Origin: Prasinococcaceae sp. CCMP 1430
Lineage: Eukaryota > Prasinodermophyta > Palmophyllophyceae > Prasinococcales > Prasinococcaceae
Length of the DNA stretch: 44,202 bases
Reading direction: 5' to 3'
NCBI GenBank assembly: GCA_013416795.1
Contig: RQSC01000016.1
Location: forward strand, 188,232 to 232,433
Below, one piece after another: positions 10,575 to 18,517 of the stretch; the stretch's first letter is position 1; every line of letters begins with the position of its first letter. The translations under genes and the position numbers were made by a program. Below the pieces are notes generated by a model. The model was not told the origin of the DNA and made no database searches. It saw only the letters and a list, made by a program, of their open reading frames with translations.

Positions 10575-11753
10575 TCAGTCGTCCAGCTTGCGCTTCTTGT
10601 CCTTCTTGGCCGACTTCTCCTTCTTCTCTTTCTTTTCCTTCTTCTCCTTCTTTTCCTTCTTTTCCTTCTTCTCCTTCTTCCCCGTGCTCTTCCCCGCCTC
10701 GTCGCTCGCATCGCTGCTGTCGGCCTTCTTGACAGGCGTCACCATGTCAGCCGACGTGTCCATCGCCGCCGCCGCCGCCGCGCCCGCCCCGGCGTCCGCC
10801 GCCGCGGTACCGAGCGCGGGCACCGCCTTCAGCCACTCCGAGGGCGTCGAGGCGTTGGGGCGCCCGTGCTTGTCGAGCTTGCCCTCCGCGATGAGCGCCT
10901 TCTTCTTGACCGCCATCGGCCCCAGACCCCAGCGCCTGGGGTAGGTGTCGCGCTCCATCACCACGCGCTTGATCTTAGCGACCACGCCGTGGTCGCACGT
11001 GGCCATCACGGCGGTCGTCATCTGTGCGATGGCCACCGCGATCGCCTCGCCCTTGGTGGTCATGAGCACGCACTCGTCGCCCACGTCGATGCCCGACTCG
11101 TAGCGCAGCAGGCCGGGAATCATCAGCTTGGCGCCGTAGCAGATGGCGTTCACGGCGCTGTCCTTGACCACCACGCGCTTGAAGCTCGTGAGCAGCACCT
11201 CGAGCGGCATCACTACGCGGCGCAGGTACGACTCATCCTTGGAGTTGTCGTAGACGTGCTGGGCGTCGAGCACGTCATGCATGGTGCTCATGGGGTCGCC
11301 CTCCGAGAGGATGCCGGAGCGCACGCGGCGCAGCTCCTGCATGTGCCCGCCAATACCCAACAGCAGGCCCATGTGCACGCACAGCGTACGGATGTACGTG
11401 CCTGCCTCGCAGCTCACCCAGAACACGGCCAGGTTGCGCTCGGCGTCGTACTCGATGAGCTTGCTGTCGTAGATGGTGCGCACGCGCAGCTGGCGCTTCA
11501 CCGCGGAGATGAGCGGCGGGCGCTGGAAAAGCGCGCCGGTGAGCGTCTCGATGGCGCGCCCGACCTGCACCTTCTCGGCGGCGGCGTGGAGGCGGGCGAC
11601 GGCCACGTACTCCTTGCCGGCGCCCTGCTGCGCCTTGACGAGGCGCGTCGCGCGGTCGATGCACACGATCAGGCAGCCCGTGACCTTCGGGTCAAGCGTG
11701 CCCGAGTGCCCGGTCTTCTCCACGCGCAGGATGCGCTTGATCCACGCCACGAC
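10575..11753 (-). CDS. CBF5: Dyskerin/CBF5 (H/ACA RNP pseudouridine synthase), 5' end missing
   Basis: This is the catalytic subunit of H/ACA ribonucleoproteins, which pseudouridylate rRNA in the nucleolus and, in many eukaryotes, stabilise telomerase RNA. The last 392 residues are present. They begin [20 protein letters not shown] and include the catalytic Asp in GTLDPKVTG (Asp at nt 11693-11691), [20 protein letters not shown], the PUA region ([18 protein letters not shown]) and the conserved [12 protein letters not shown]. The C-terminal tail is an almost pure Lys/Glu repeat (nt 10600-10680) ending KKRKLDD. The exon is preceded by a pyrimidine-rich 3' splice site (CCCTCCCCTCTCGCGCAG) at 11754. 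About 53 nt of intron remain before the N at 11807, so the exon(s) encoding the N-terminus and the rest of the TruB fold are absent. The gene converges on the MATH gene. Confidence 0.93.
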   Translation of the reverse strand, partial: VVAWIKRILRVEKTGHSGTLDPKVTGCLIVCIDRATRLVKAQQGAGKEYVAVARLHAAAEKVQVGRAIETLTGALFQRPPLISAVKRQLRVRTIYDSKLIEYDAERNLAVFWVSCEAGTYIRTLCVHMGLLLGIGGHMQELRRVRSGILSEGDPMSTMHDVLDAQHVYDNSKDESYLRRVVMPLEVLLTSFKRVVVKDSAVNAICYGAKLMIPGLLRYESGIDVGDECVLMTTKGEAIAVAIAQMTTAVMATCDHGVVAKIKRVVMERDTYPRRWGLGPMAVKKKALIAEGKLDKHGRPNASTPSEWLKAVPALGTAAADAGAGAAAAAAMDTSADMVTPVKKADSSDASDEAGKSTGKKEKKEKKEKKEKKEKKEKKEKSAKKDKKRKLDD

Positions 11754-11806
11754 CTGCGCGAGAGGGGAGGGTGGGACGCGTCGTCGGGCTCGCTGTACGT
11801 CGGCGG

Positions 11807-11807
11807 N
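11807..11807. other. Assembly gap or join (single N) between dyskerin and SEC3
   Basis: A lone N separates the dyskerin intron (- strand) from the middle of an unrelated + strand coding region. Both flanking genes lack their 5' halves here. The simplest reading is a gap of unknown size, or a false join of two contigs. Confidence 0.8.
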
Positions 11808-11808
11808 G

Positions 11809-12612
11809 TTCGTCGGGCACATCAAGACGCTTTGCGAGCCCATCGCGGCCGCTGAGGGTGGTGGAGGTAGGCTCGTCGAGCCGCTCACTTCTCTCGCCAC
11901 GACGACCGGCAAGGCGATCGCCGAGGTCGAAGAGCAGCGGCAGGAGGCGGAAAAGCTGGCGGTGAGCGTGGCAGCTGTTGACACGGTCGACGACTCGGTG
12001 ACCGCGGAGGCCTTCGACGTGGCCGACATGTCGGTGCACCTGCTCATGACGGCGTTCACAGAGGCCACCGAGGGTGCAGCTAGTCGCGAGAAGACAGACA
12101 AGCGCGGGGCGCTTTTGCGTGCGGAGAGCTATCGCGCGTTGGCTCAAGCACTCGGCCGCGCTGCGGCAGCAGGGGCAGCGGCTGCGACAGAGGCGCGGTC
12201 GCAGGCCAAGGCGCGCGCCACAGAGCAGCGCGAGGAGTATCTCATGGCCCTCATCGGGAAAAATTTTGGGAAGCCGCTTGAGTTCCTCGGCAAGCTTGAG
12301 GCTGTCGCTCGCACAATATCCGCCGACGAGGTGCCTCTCGCGGCAGGTTTCTCTAAGGAGGAAGCCGAGCGCTCTCTCAAAATGCCCATGCCGCCTGACA
12401 AGGCGGTGAGGGCTCTCAAGGCCAAGATCACTGGCCACCTGGGCACCGAGAACTCGCCTGCAGTGGGGCGCGTCTGGGCAGCGGCCTGCGAGCTGCTGCC
12501 CGAACGCTGGGAGGAGCTCTCGAAGGCGCTGCGCACGAGCTACCGCAGCCGTTCCATGCTATCGCCTACGACCGAGGAGCTGCGCGGCATGATGCTGAAG
12601 CTGAAGTCGTAA
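11809..12612 (+). CDS. SEC3: Exocyst subunit SEC3/EXOC1, C-terminal fragment
   Basis: Only the last 267 residues are present, read from the N at 11807. SEC3 marks plasma-membrane sites for exocyst-mediated vesicle tethering. Assignment rests on the C-terminal helical bundle: a stretch IGKNFGKPLEFLGKLEAV, then TISADEVPLAAGFSKEEAER, and a final LPERWEELSKALRTSYRS followed by TEELRGMM. This follows the order of the SEC3 C-terminus in plants and animals (QLFQF..IEDLMYTI, EEIPFQLGLSK, FLDKYESF, EMRGLLA). There is no N-terminal PIP2-binding domain because the sequence is cut. I considered VPS53 and other tethering subunits; SEC3 fits best. This is recognition from memory without an alignment. Confidence 0.72.
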   Translation, partial: FVGHIKTLCEPIAAAEGGGGRLVEPLTSLATTTGKAIAEVEEQRQEAEKLAVSVAAVDTVDDSVTAEAFDVADMSVHLLMTAFTEATEGAASREKTDKRGALLRAESYRALAQALGRAAAAGAAAATEARSQAKARATEQREEYLMALIGKNFGKPLEFLGKLEAVARTISADEVPLAAGFSKEEAERSLKMPMPPDKAVRALKAKITGHLGTENSPAVGRVWAAACELLPERWEELSKALRTSYRSRSMLSPTTEELRGMMLKLKS

Positions 12613-13093
12613 AGCCCAAGCACAATATACTACTCAAAGCCCAGACCCATGCTCTTCTGCCGCCGCAGAGCTTTGACAGGCTCGGCGTAGCCGCCGCGCG
12701 CGGAGAGCCGCCGGCGGCGCCCCGGCGGCTGGCGGAATCCACAGCACGAATACGCTCACAAAACCCGAATTAAGTGGATTCCATCTCTCTCATGGAATGC
12801 TCTTTCACACCGTCTGGATTCCGGATTCCACCGCCGCGCCATCCGCTGCCCTCCGAACTCGGTGCCACGTCCACACACGCGCCGCCGCTTCCCTTCATTT
12901 ACATGATACACTCAAGTACATATACAGTGATGAGAAAAGAATTCAATTGAAGACGCGGTCACCCGGCCGAGCGCGACGCGGGGCGGGGCGGGGGGCTCGA
13001 GCGCCACTGCGTACTGCCGGGACGCGCGCGTCTGCGCGTGCAGGCGCCGCCTCCGAGGAGAGGATGATACCCTCAAAGACATTTGTATTGAGG

Positions 13094-13100
13094 TATAAAT
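13094..13100 (+). promoter_or_regulatory. Possible TATA box (TATAAAT)
   Basis: TATAAAT stands alone in GC-rich surroundings. No coding region begins within several hundred bases downstream, so its role is open. It could serve a missing exon or be chance within the AT-richer block. Confidence 0.25.
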
Positions 13101-13735
13101 GCATGCGCGCCGGAGCGGGAGTAAGGAGTTCCCCCGGGTTGTGGCTGGCCCGCGCTCTGTCGCTGTCGGGCGTGCGCCGCGCGGCGCGCGGCGCCCGCGG
13201 CGTCGCGGGGGCGCCCCGCCGCCGACCGAGCCCGGACTGCGCCACGGACGCGCAATCCGCCGCCGCCGCCAGCTCACGGCACCGCGCCTTCAAAAGAGGT
13301 CGCCCGTGGGATGCTAAAAAGTACGAACGCACACATGATGATGGTACATCCAATTCCGCCGCTTTCACGGCTTCCCGCGAGTGCTGTATCAGATAGTATC
13401 AATTTGTGGGGCTATTTCGCGCTGGACGACATATTTCGGATGGGACATTCCGCGATTTCGCTCTGAGTGGGCGCTTGTGCTGTGGGAGTGCGCGCGCGCG
13501 CGCGCGCGCGTGTGTTTTCGTGTGTGCGTGTGTGTGTGTGCTCGCGCACACGTCGCCACACACGGAGAGGCACATTCGCATCTGTACCATCGTGATGGTA
13601 CGGACAGTACTGGACGATGGTACCGCGCACAGGATATGCGGTCAAGAACAAAAAGGGTCCATGTACGCGGTAGGCATGATTCGTTTTAATAAACGATTTG
13701 TTGCGGACAGGCGCAGGCGCGGTTTGGGTTGACAC

Positions 13736-13862
13736 GCGCACCCACCCACCCACCCAACCAACCACCCACCCACCCACCCACACACCCACACACACACACG
13801 CGCATTCACACGCATTCACACACACTCGATACACACACGCACGCACACACACATACACACGC
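13736..13862. repeat. CCCA and CA microsatellite
   Basis: A run of CCCA/CCAA units passes into CACA and CATTCACA units. It is a compound simple repeat with irregular units, so it is not a CRISPR array. Confidence 0.9.
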
Positions 13863-14384
13863 AGCCGCCGGCAGAGCCCTGCACCCGCCCCCGCTCGCGC
13901 CCGCGCGCCTGCGCCCGGGGCGGAATGCAGCCTTATCCGCTTATGGTGGTGGGGTCCAGCCCAGATTGACCTGCAATCGGCCTACCAAAGTGGATTCCGT
14001 ATTTTACGCTGAATAATAACGAATCCAACATTGCATTTATTCGTCATACTACGATACAAGTCCGATATGGAATCCACTATTTCCCACCGAAGTTGCATTG
14101 GGATTCCACCTGGCGCAAACGCCGGGAAAAGCGGGTGCGAAAAGCGGGAGCATCTAACTGCAAAAACCGACAGAACTCTAAATTCTCTCGAGGTTCACAT
14201 AAGACCTCACATTGTGTTCATTATTCGATCATTTCGCGTAAACCCCTCACGAAACTCGGCCCCGCGTTTCGGGCGCGCGCGATGCGCAGCCACACGCGCG
14301 CGGGTGCGCCGGCACACGGAACCCATCCGCGGAATCCACCGTTATACCCCGGATACGCGCGGAATCCAAACCCGGTGTTGCTGG

Positions 14385-14385
14385 N
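14385..14385. other. Assembly gap or join (single N) upstream of LHC
   Basis: A lone N lies between the AT-richer block and the GC-rich lead into the LHC gene. The LHC gene lacks a recognisable first exon, so sequence may be missing here. Confidence 0.6.
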
Positions 14386-14827
14386 CGGCGCCGCTCGCGC
14401 CGGCGGGCGCCGACGCGGCGATGCGCGCGGCGAAGAGGGACGCCTTATCCCTTTTTTTTTTTTCCGGGGAGGTTGTAGGCTCCGGTTGGAGCGCTCGCTC
14501 GCTCGCGCGCGAGCGCGCGCCTGTGCGCGCGCGCCCGAGCGAGCGCGGTCGGGCGCAGTGCCCGCCCCCCTGTTGGGGGAGGGGCGATGTGCGCTGGACG
14601 ATGCGGGGGTGAACCTGGACGGGAGTGCGGGGCGGGGAGGGGGGATGGCGGGGCACTGCAGGGCCGTGTCGCGCGCGCGCACTCCCGTTTTTTTTTCCCT
14701 CCATCTGCGCGCGATTTGTTGGCGACGCGTGCGGGCGCGCGGGGCGCGGGATGGCGCCTGCTGGGCACGCCGAGCTCGCCTCTGACTCAGTTCGCGCCGC
14801 CTGGCTGGCCATCTCATGACATCGCAG

Positions 14828-15861
14828 GCCCCTACTCTGAGGGCGCGTGCCCGGCGTACCTCGACGGCACCTACCCCGGCGAGTACGTTGCGCGGCGAGC
14901 GAGCGCGGCGGAGCGCGTGGGCGCTGCAGCGCTGCGCGATCCTCTGGCGGCAGCAGCATGCGAGCCGCGCCTCGCTGCGCTTTGCGGGCGCACCGTCGCT
15001 TCGCCGATGCCAGACGCAGGCGGGCCGCGCGCCGCTACTGCTGTGCGACCGTTCGGCCACGCGTGCCTGTGAGCGCGCGCCCGGCGTGTGTGGGGCGCTG
15101 TGATTGCCTTCCGCATGCCAAGTCGCCAAGCGTGCTTCGGACACTGCGCATTGGACGCGGGTGCGCCGCGGTGCGCCGCGCAGTGTGTGCGCGCGACGGG
15201 TTGTAGCGCGCGACCGAATAGGCGTCGGCAGCTGACCCCGTGCCGCTTCCGTCGTCGCCCACCCCCCTTTGTCTGCAGCTACGGCTACGACACCATGCGC
15301 CTCTCGGCCGACCCTGAGCGCTTCGCCGTGTACCGCGAGCAGGAGCTGCTGCACGCGCGCTTCGCTATGCTCGGCCTGGTCGGTGTGGTGATCCCGGAGG
15401 CGTTCCCTTCGATCGGCTCGACGTGGTTCGAGGTGGGCGCGAAGATCTTCGAGGACGACGGCCTTAACTACCTCGGCAACTCGTCGGCCATCCACGCGCA
15501 GTCCATCCTCGCGGTGGTGTTCACCCAGGCGTTCTTCATGGGCCTCATCGAGTCGTACCGCGTGAACGGCGGCCCGGCCGGCGACGGCCTCGACCCGCTG
15601 CACCCGGGTGGCCCCTTCTTCGACCCCTTCGGCCTGGCGGACGACCCGGAGGCGTTCGCTGAGCTCAAGGTGAAGGAGATCAAGAACGGCCGCCTCGCCA
15701 TGTTCGCCATGCTCGGCGTCTACGTGCAGGCGCTGTACACGCAGCAGGGCCCGGTCGCCAACTGGAAGGCGCACATCGCCGCGCCCTTCGAGGCCAACGG
15801 CTTCGCCTACGGCGCCACCGCCTACTGCACGGCGGACCCCGTCAACTCGCTCTGCGGTTAA
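14828..15861 (+). CDS. LHCII-type chlorophyll a/b-binding protein, 5' exon not found
   Basis: A thylakoid antenna protein of the green LHC type. Two exons are clear. Exon 14828-14882 encodes GPYSEGACPAYLDGTYPGD with the flanking split codons, and exon 15279-15861 continues YGYDTMRLSADPERF. Removing intron 14883-15278 (donor GA|GTACGT, CTGAC at 15232, acceptor TCTGCAG) gives PGDYGYD, the canonical LHC sequence. Helix 1 has chlorophyll ligands ELLHARFAM, helix 2 ends LIESYR, and helix 3 has LKVKEIKNGRLAMFAMLG. The acceptor at 14827 follows CTGAC at 14782, so a first exon with the transit peptide and mature N-terminus must exist upstream. I cannot identify it. The C-terminus ends with two cysteines (YCTADPVNSLCG) where typical LHCII ends in FVPGK. 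Lhcb versus prasinophyte Lhcp is unresolved. Confidence 0.88.
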
Positions 15862-16376
15862 TTCGCACGCCGCGTGAAGCGCGCCCGCCGGCGTGTCAGT
15901 GTACCATCCAGAGGCAAGCGCCTAGTTTCCGATCGCCACTTGCGCGCTGCGGACCTGTCAGACGATGACATTAATTACTCATTGCGTCCGAGGGCCGCGC
16001 GCGGGAGCGAGAGGGCGCGCGCAGCCTGCCCCCCCCTGTCCCACTCCCCTCTTCCCCGCCCCCTTTATCCACCCACCCCACCCACGCACCCTCACGCAGC
16101 GCCCTGCCCCAACTCTGATGCCCTCTCTCACCTCACACCCCACCCCCATCCCACCTCGGCGCGCGCAGACACGGGCCACCCTGAAGAGTGGATGAGTGCC
16201 TGATGAGTGACACGTGACGCGCATGCGCTCGTGCCGATCAGTGTGAATATATTGACAAAATGTGATCAAATTCACCCACGGGCGCTTGATGCTCTGGACG
16301 TCACTGTAATTCCATTCGAATCCGAAAAAAGTGCGCACCGCGCGCTGCCGCGCCGCGCCACACATCGCGCCTCTGC

Positions 16377-16418
<42 letters not shown>

Positions 16419-16473
16419 GCGCGGCGCCGGCGCCGGCGCCTGCTGCGGCGGGGCGAGTGCGGGGAGTGGCGCG
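15862..16473. other. Intergenic spacer with a C-rich leader
   Basis: About 610 bp between the LHC stop and the uridine kinase start. It has an AT-rich motif (ATTAATTACTCAT, 15970) shortly after the LHC stop, a C-rich simple region (16020-16160), an AT-rich interval (16240-16330) and a 39-base C run. No gene seen. Confidence 0.6.
16378..16416 (+). repeat. Uninterrupted C39 homopolymer in the uridine kinase leader
   Basis: Thirty-nine consecutive C residues end 57 bp before the ATG at 16474. A run this long can form an i-motif, or a G-quadruplex on the other strand, and is length-unstable. Its true length may differ from the assembly. Confidence 0.9.
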
Positions 16474-18296
16474 ATGGCGCCCTCGGACAAGCCGATCATG
16501 CGCCAGGGCACGCCCCTGCGCGGCGCGCAGGCTCCGGACTCTGATGACGAAGGCGACGGCCTGCGCGCGCCTTTCATCATCGGCGTCGCGGGAGGCACGG
16601 CGAGCGGCAAGACCACGGTGTGCGACCAGATCATGCAGAAGCTTGCCAACCAGCGCGTGGTGGTAATCTCGCAGGACTCCTTCTACCGCGGACTCACCGA
16701 GGAGGAGCTGGCCAACGTGTCGCAGGTGCGTGCTAGCAGCGCGCCGCCGCCGCCGCCGCCGCCGCCGCCTCTGTCTGCTAGGCGGCGCCCGGCACTGACG
16801 TGCCCACCGCTGCGTATGCGCGCGCTGGCATGCACACACAGTACAACTTCGACCACCCCGACGCGTTCGACAACAAGGAGCTGGCAGATGTGCTGCGCAA
16901 GATCAAGACGGGCTCGGCCGTCGAAGTGCCTGAGTATGACTTCGTCACCCACCAGCGCTCGACCGACGTGCGCCTGCTGCCCAAGGGCATTGATGTGGTC
17001 ATCATGGAAGGCATCCTGGTTTTCCACGACGAGAGTGCGCGCAACCTCATGAACATGAAGGTGTGCGCGCGCGCACGCGCCGCGTGTGCGTGCTGCAGGC
17101 GCCGCGCGCTCGTGTGTGCGTGGCGCCGCGAAAGGGCCGCGAAGAACTCTCACGACGCAGGCTCGTGCACGCCCGTGCGTCGCTGACTCCCGCGCGCGCG
17201 GCGGCCCGTGCAGATCTTCGTCGACACCGACGCCGACACGCGCCTGGCGCGCCGCATCAAAAGGGACACCGTGAGCCGCGGCCGCAGCGTCGAGGGCGTC
17301 ATCGAGCAGTACGCCAAATTTGTGCGTCGACAGCGCGTGAGCGCCCACGTGCCCGCGCCGCCCACGTCTGCTGCGCACGTCAATCCCGCGCCTGTGTGCG
17401 TGCAGCACGCTGACGCCACCCCTGTCTTCGGTCTGTAGGTCAAGCCCATGTTCGACCAGTTCGTGGCACCGACGAAGAAGTACGCCGACATCATCGTGCC
17501 GCGCGGCGGCGAAAATCCGGTGGCTGTTGATCTCATCACGCAGCACATCCTCCTCAAGCTTGGGCAGAACGACCTGCGCAAGCACTACCCGCGCCTGGTG
17601 ATCATGCCCTCGAACTTCCAGACCAAGGGCATGCACACCATCATCCGCGCGCACAACACCGCGCGTGACGACTTCGTGTTCTACTCGGACAGGCTGATCA
17701 GGCTCGTAGTGGAGCACGGTCTGGGCAGCTTTCCCTTTTCGGAGACACACGTCACCACTCCCGTTGGCTGTCACTACACGGGTGTGGATTTCGCAAAGCG
17801 CATCTGTGGCGTCTCAATCATCCGCTCGGGCGAGTCTATGGAGAACGCCCTGCGCGCATGCTGCAAGGGCGTCAAGATCGGCAAAATGCTCGTGCAGCGC
17901 GACGATCAGGGCGCAGGCTCCAAGGTGCTCTACTCACGCCTGCCCCAGGACATCGCCGATCGTCACGTGCTTCTGCTCGATCCCATCCTGGCGACGGGGA
18001 ACTCGGTCATCGCCACCATCGCTAAGCTCATCGAGTGCGGCGTGCGCCAGGAGCGCATCGTCTTCATATCGCTCATCGCCGCACCGGAGGGCGTCAAGAA
18101 CCTCTTCGCAGCCTTCCCGTCGATCACCATCGTAACCACCGAGGTCGACGAGGGCCTCGATGGCCAAGGACAGGTCGTGCCTGGCATCGGCAATTTCGGC
18201 GACAGGTACTTCGGAACGGAGGACGAGGTTGGTGGCTCATGTCCGGCACGCTCGAACGGCCTGGCACGCCTCGAGCGCTCCAGCAGCGAGCACTAA
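16474..18296 (+). CDS. UKL: Bifunctional uridine kinase / uracil phosphoribosyltransferase-like protein
   Basis: A UCK-UPRT fusion of 478 residues in the pyrimidine salvage pathway, built like the plant UKL proteins. Four exons splice cleanly in phase: 16474-16725, 16842-17060, 17214-17321 and 17439-18296. Donors are GTGCGT, GTGTGC and GTGCGT; each intron has CTGAC (16795, 17183, 17410) before its acceptor. The kinase half has P-loop [12 protein letters not shown] (Gly40-Thr48), [18 protein letters not shown] and [12 protein letters not shown]. The UPRT half has the PRPP loop [11 protein letters not shown] (Asp374) and the C-terminal [13 protein letters not shown]. Plant UKL proteins often have weak or no measured UPRT activity, so only the kinase role is safe. 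Intron 1 contains a GCC run. The C39 run lies in the leader. Confidence 0.93.
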
Positions 18297-18517
18297 GGCA
18301 GTGCGAGCGTGCAGGCTGTGGCAATGCGCTCCGCCTCGGCGGCGACGCCGAGCGCGCGCGAGGGGGGCGCGCCTTGGCGCCGCTGTCGCCCTCTGTCGCT
18401 TCCGAGCGCAGAGGGTCGAATCGTAACATATATGCATAATTATGACCATCTTCCCGGGCGCCTGCGCCAGTGGTGCGGCCATGGACATCAGCTCCTGCGT
18501 ATCGCTGCCGCGCCATG

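Larger units (their letters stand above)
12734..14367. repeat. Cluster of GGAATCC(A) sites
   Basis: Copies of GGAATCC, or its complement GGATTCC, start at 12734, 12776, 12816, 12823, 13992, 14069, 14101, 14331 and 14361, with a GAATCCA near-copy at 14021. Most share the extended form GGAATCCA. Several neighbours are about 30 or 40 bases apart. In DNA this GC-rich the expected number in 1.6 kb is well below one. Confidence 0.75.
12613..14827. other. AT-richer intergenic block with GGAATCC sites and microsatellites
   Basis: About 2.2 kb with no gene I can support. It is clearly more AT-rich than its surroundings in 12720-12960, 13300-13480 and 13970-14240. It contains clustered GGAATCC/GGATTCC sites, a TATAAAT at 13094, GATGGTAC repeats, a CG run (13491-13510), a CCCA/CA microsatellite (about 13736-13862), an N at 14385, a T12 run (14452-14463) and GC-rich DNA leading to the LHC gene. 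The missing first exon(s) of the LHC gene should lie in or beyond this block, but I could not find a transit peptide. Confidence 0.6.

Noticed and set aside
10362-12612. Long + strand open frames across the dyskerin gene, one running into SEC3 through the N
   Set aside because: The left part is the antisense of the highly conserved dyskerin sequence. Continuity through the N is an artefact of the join. Only the SEC3 portion after 11807 is real.
11809-12612. VPS53 or another GARP/COG subunit
   Set aside because: The order and wording of the C-terminal motifs fit SEC3 better; VPS53 ends differently.
13736-13862. Possible CRISPR or minisatellite array
   Set aside because: Irregular CCCA/CA simple repeat without conserved repeat-spacer structure, in a eukaryotic genome.
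14828-15861. First thought: fucoxanthin-chlorophyll protein of a haptophyte or diatom
   Set aside because: The residues match green LHCII (PGDYGYD, SADPE, GLADDPEAFAELKVKEIKNGRLAM) rather than FCP sequences, and the neighbouring genes are plant-type.
16300-16330. tRNA-like TTCGAATCC near 16312
   Set aside because: No acceptor stem, A box or anticodon arm can be built around it; it is better read as a GAATCC motif.
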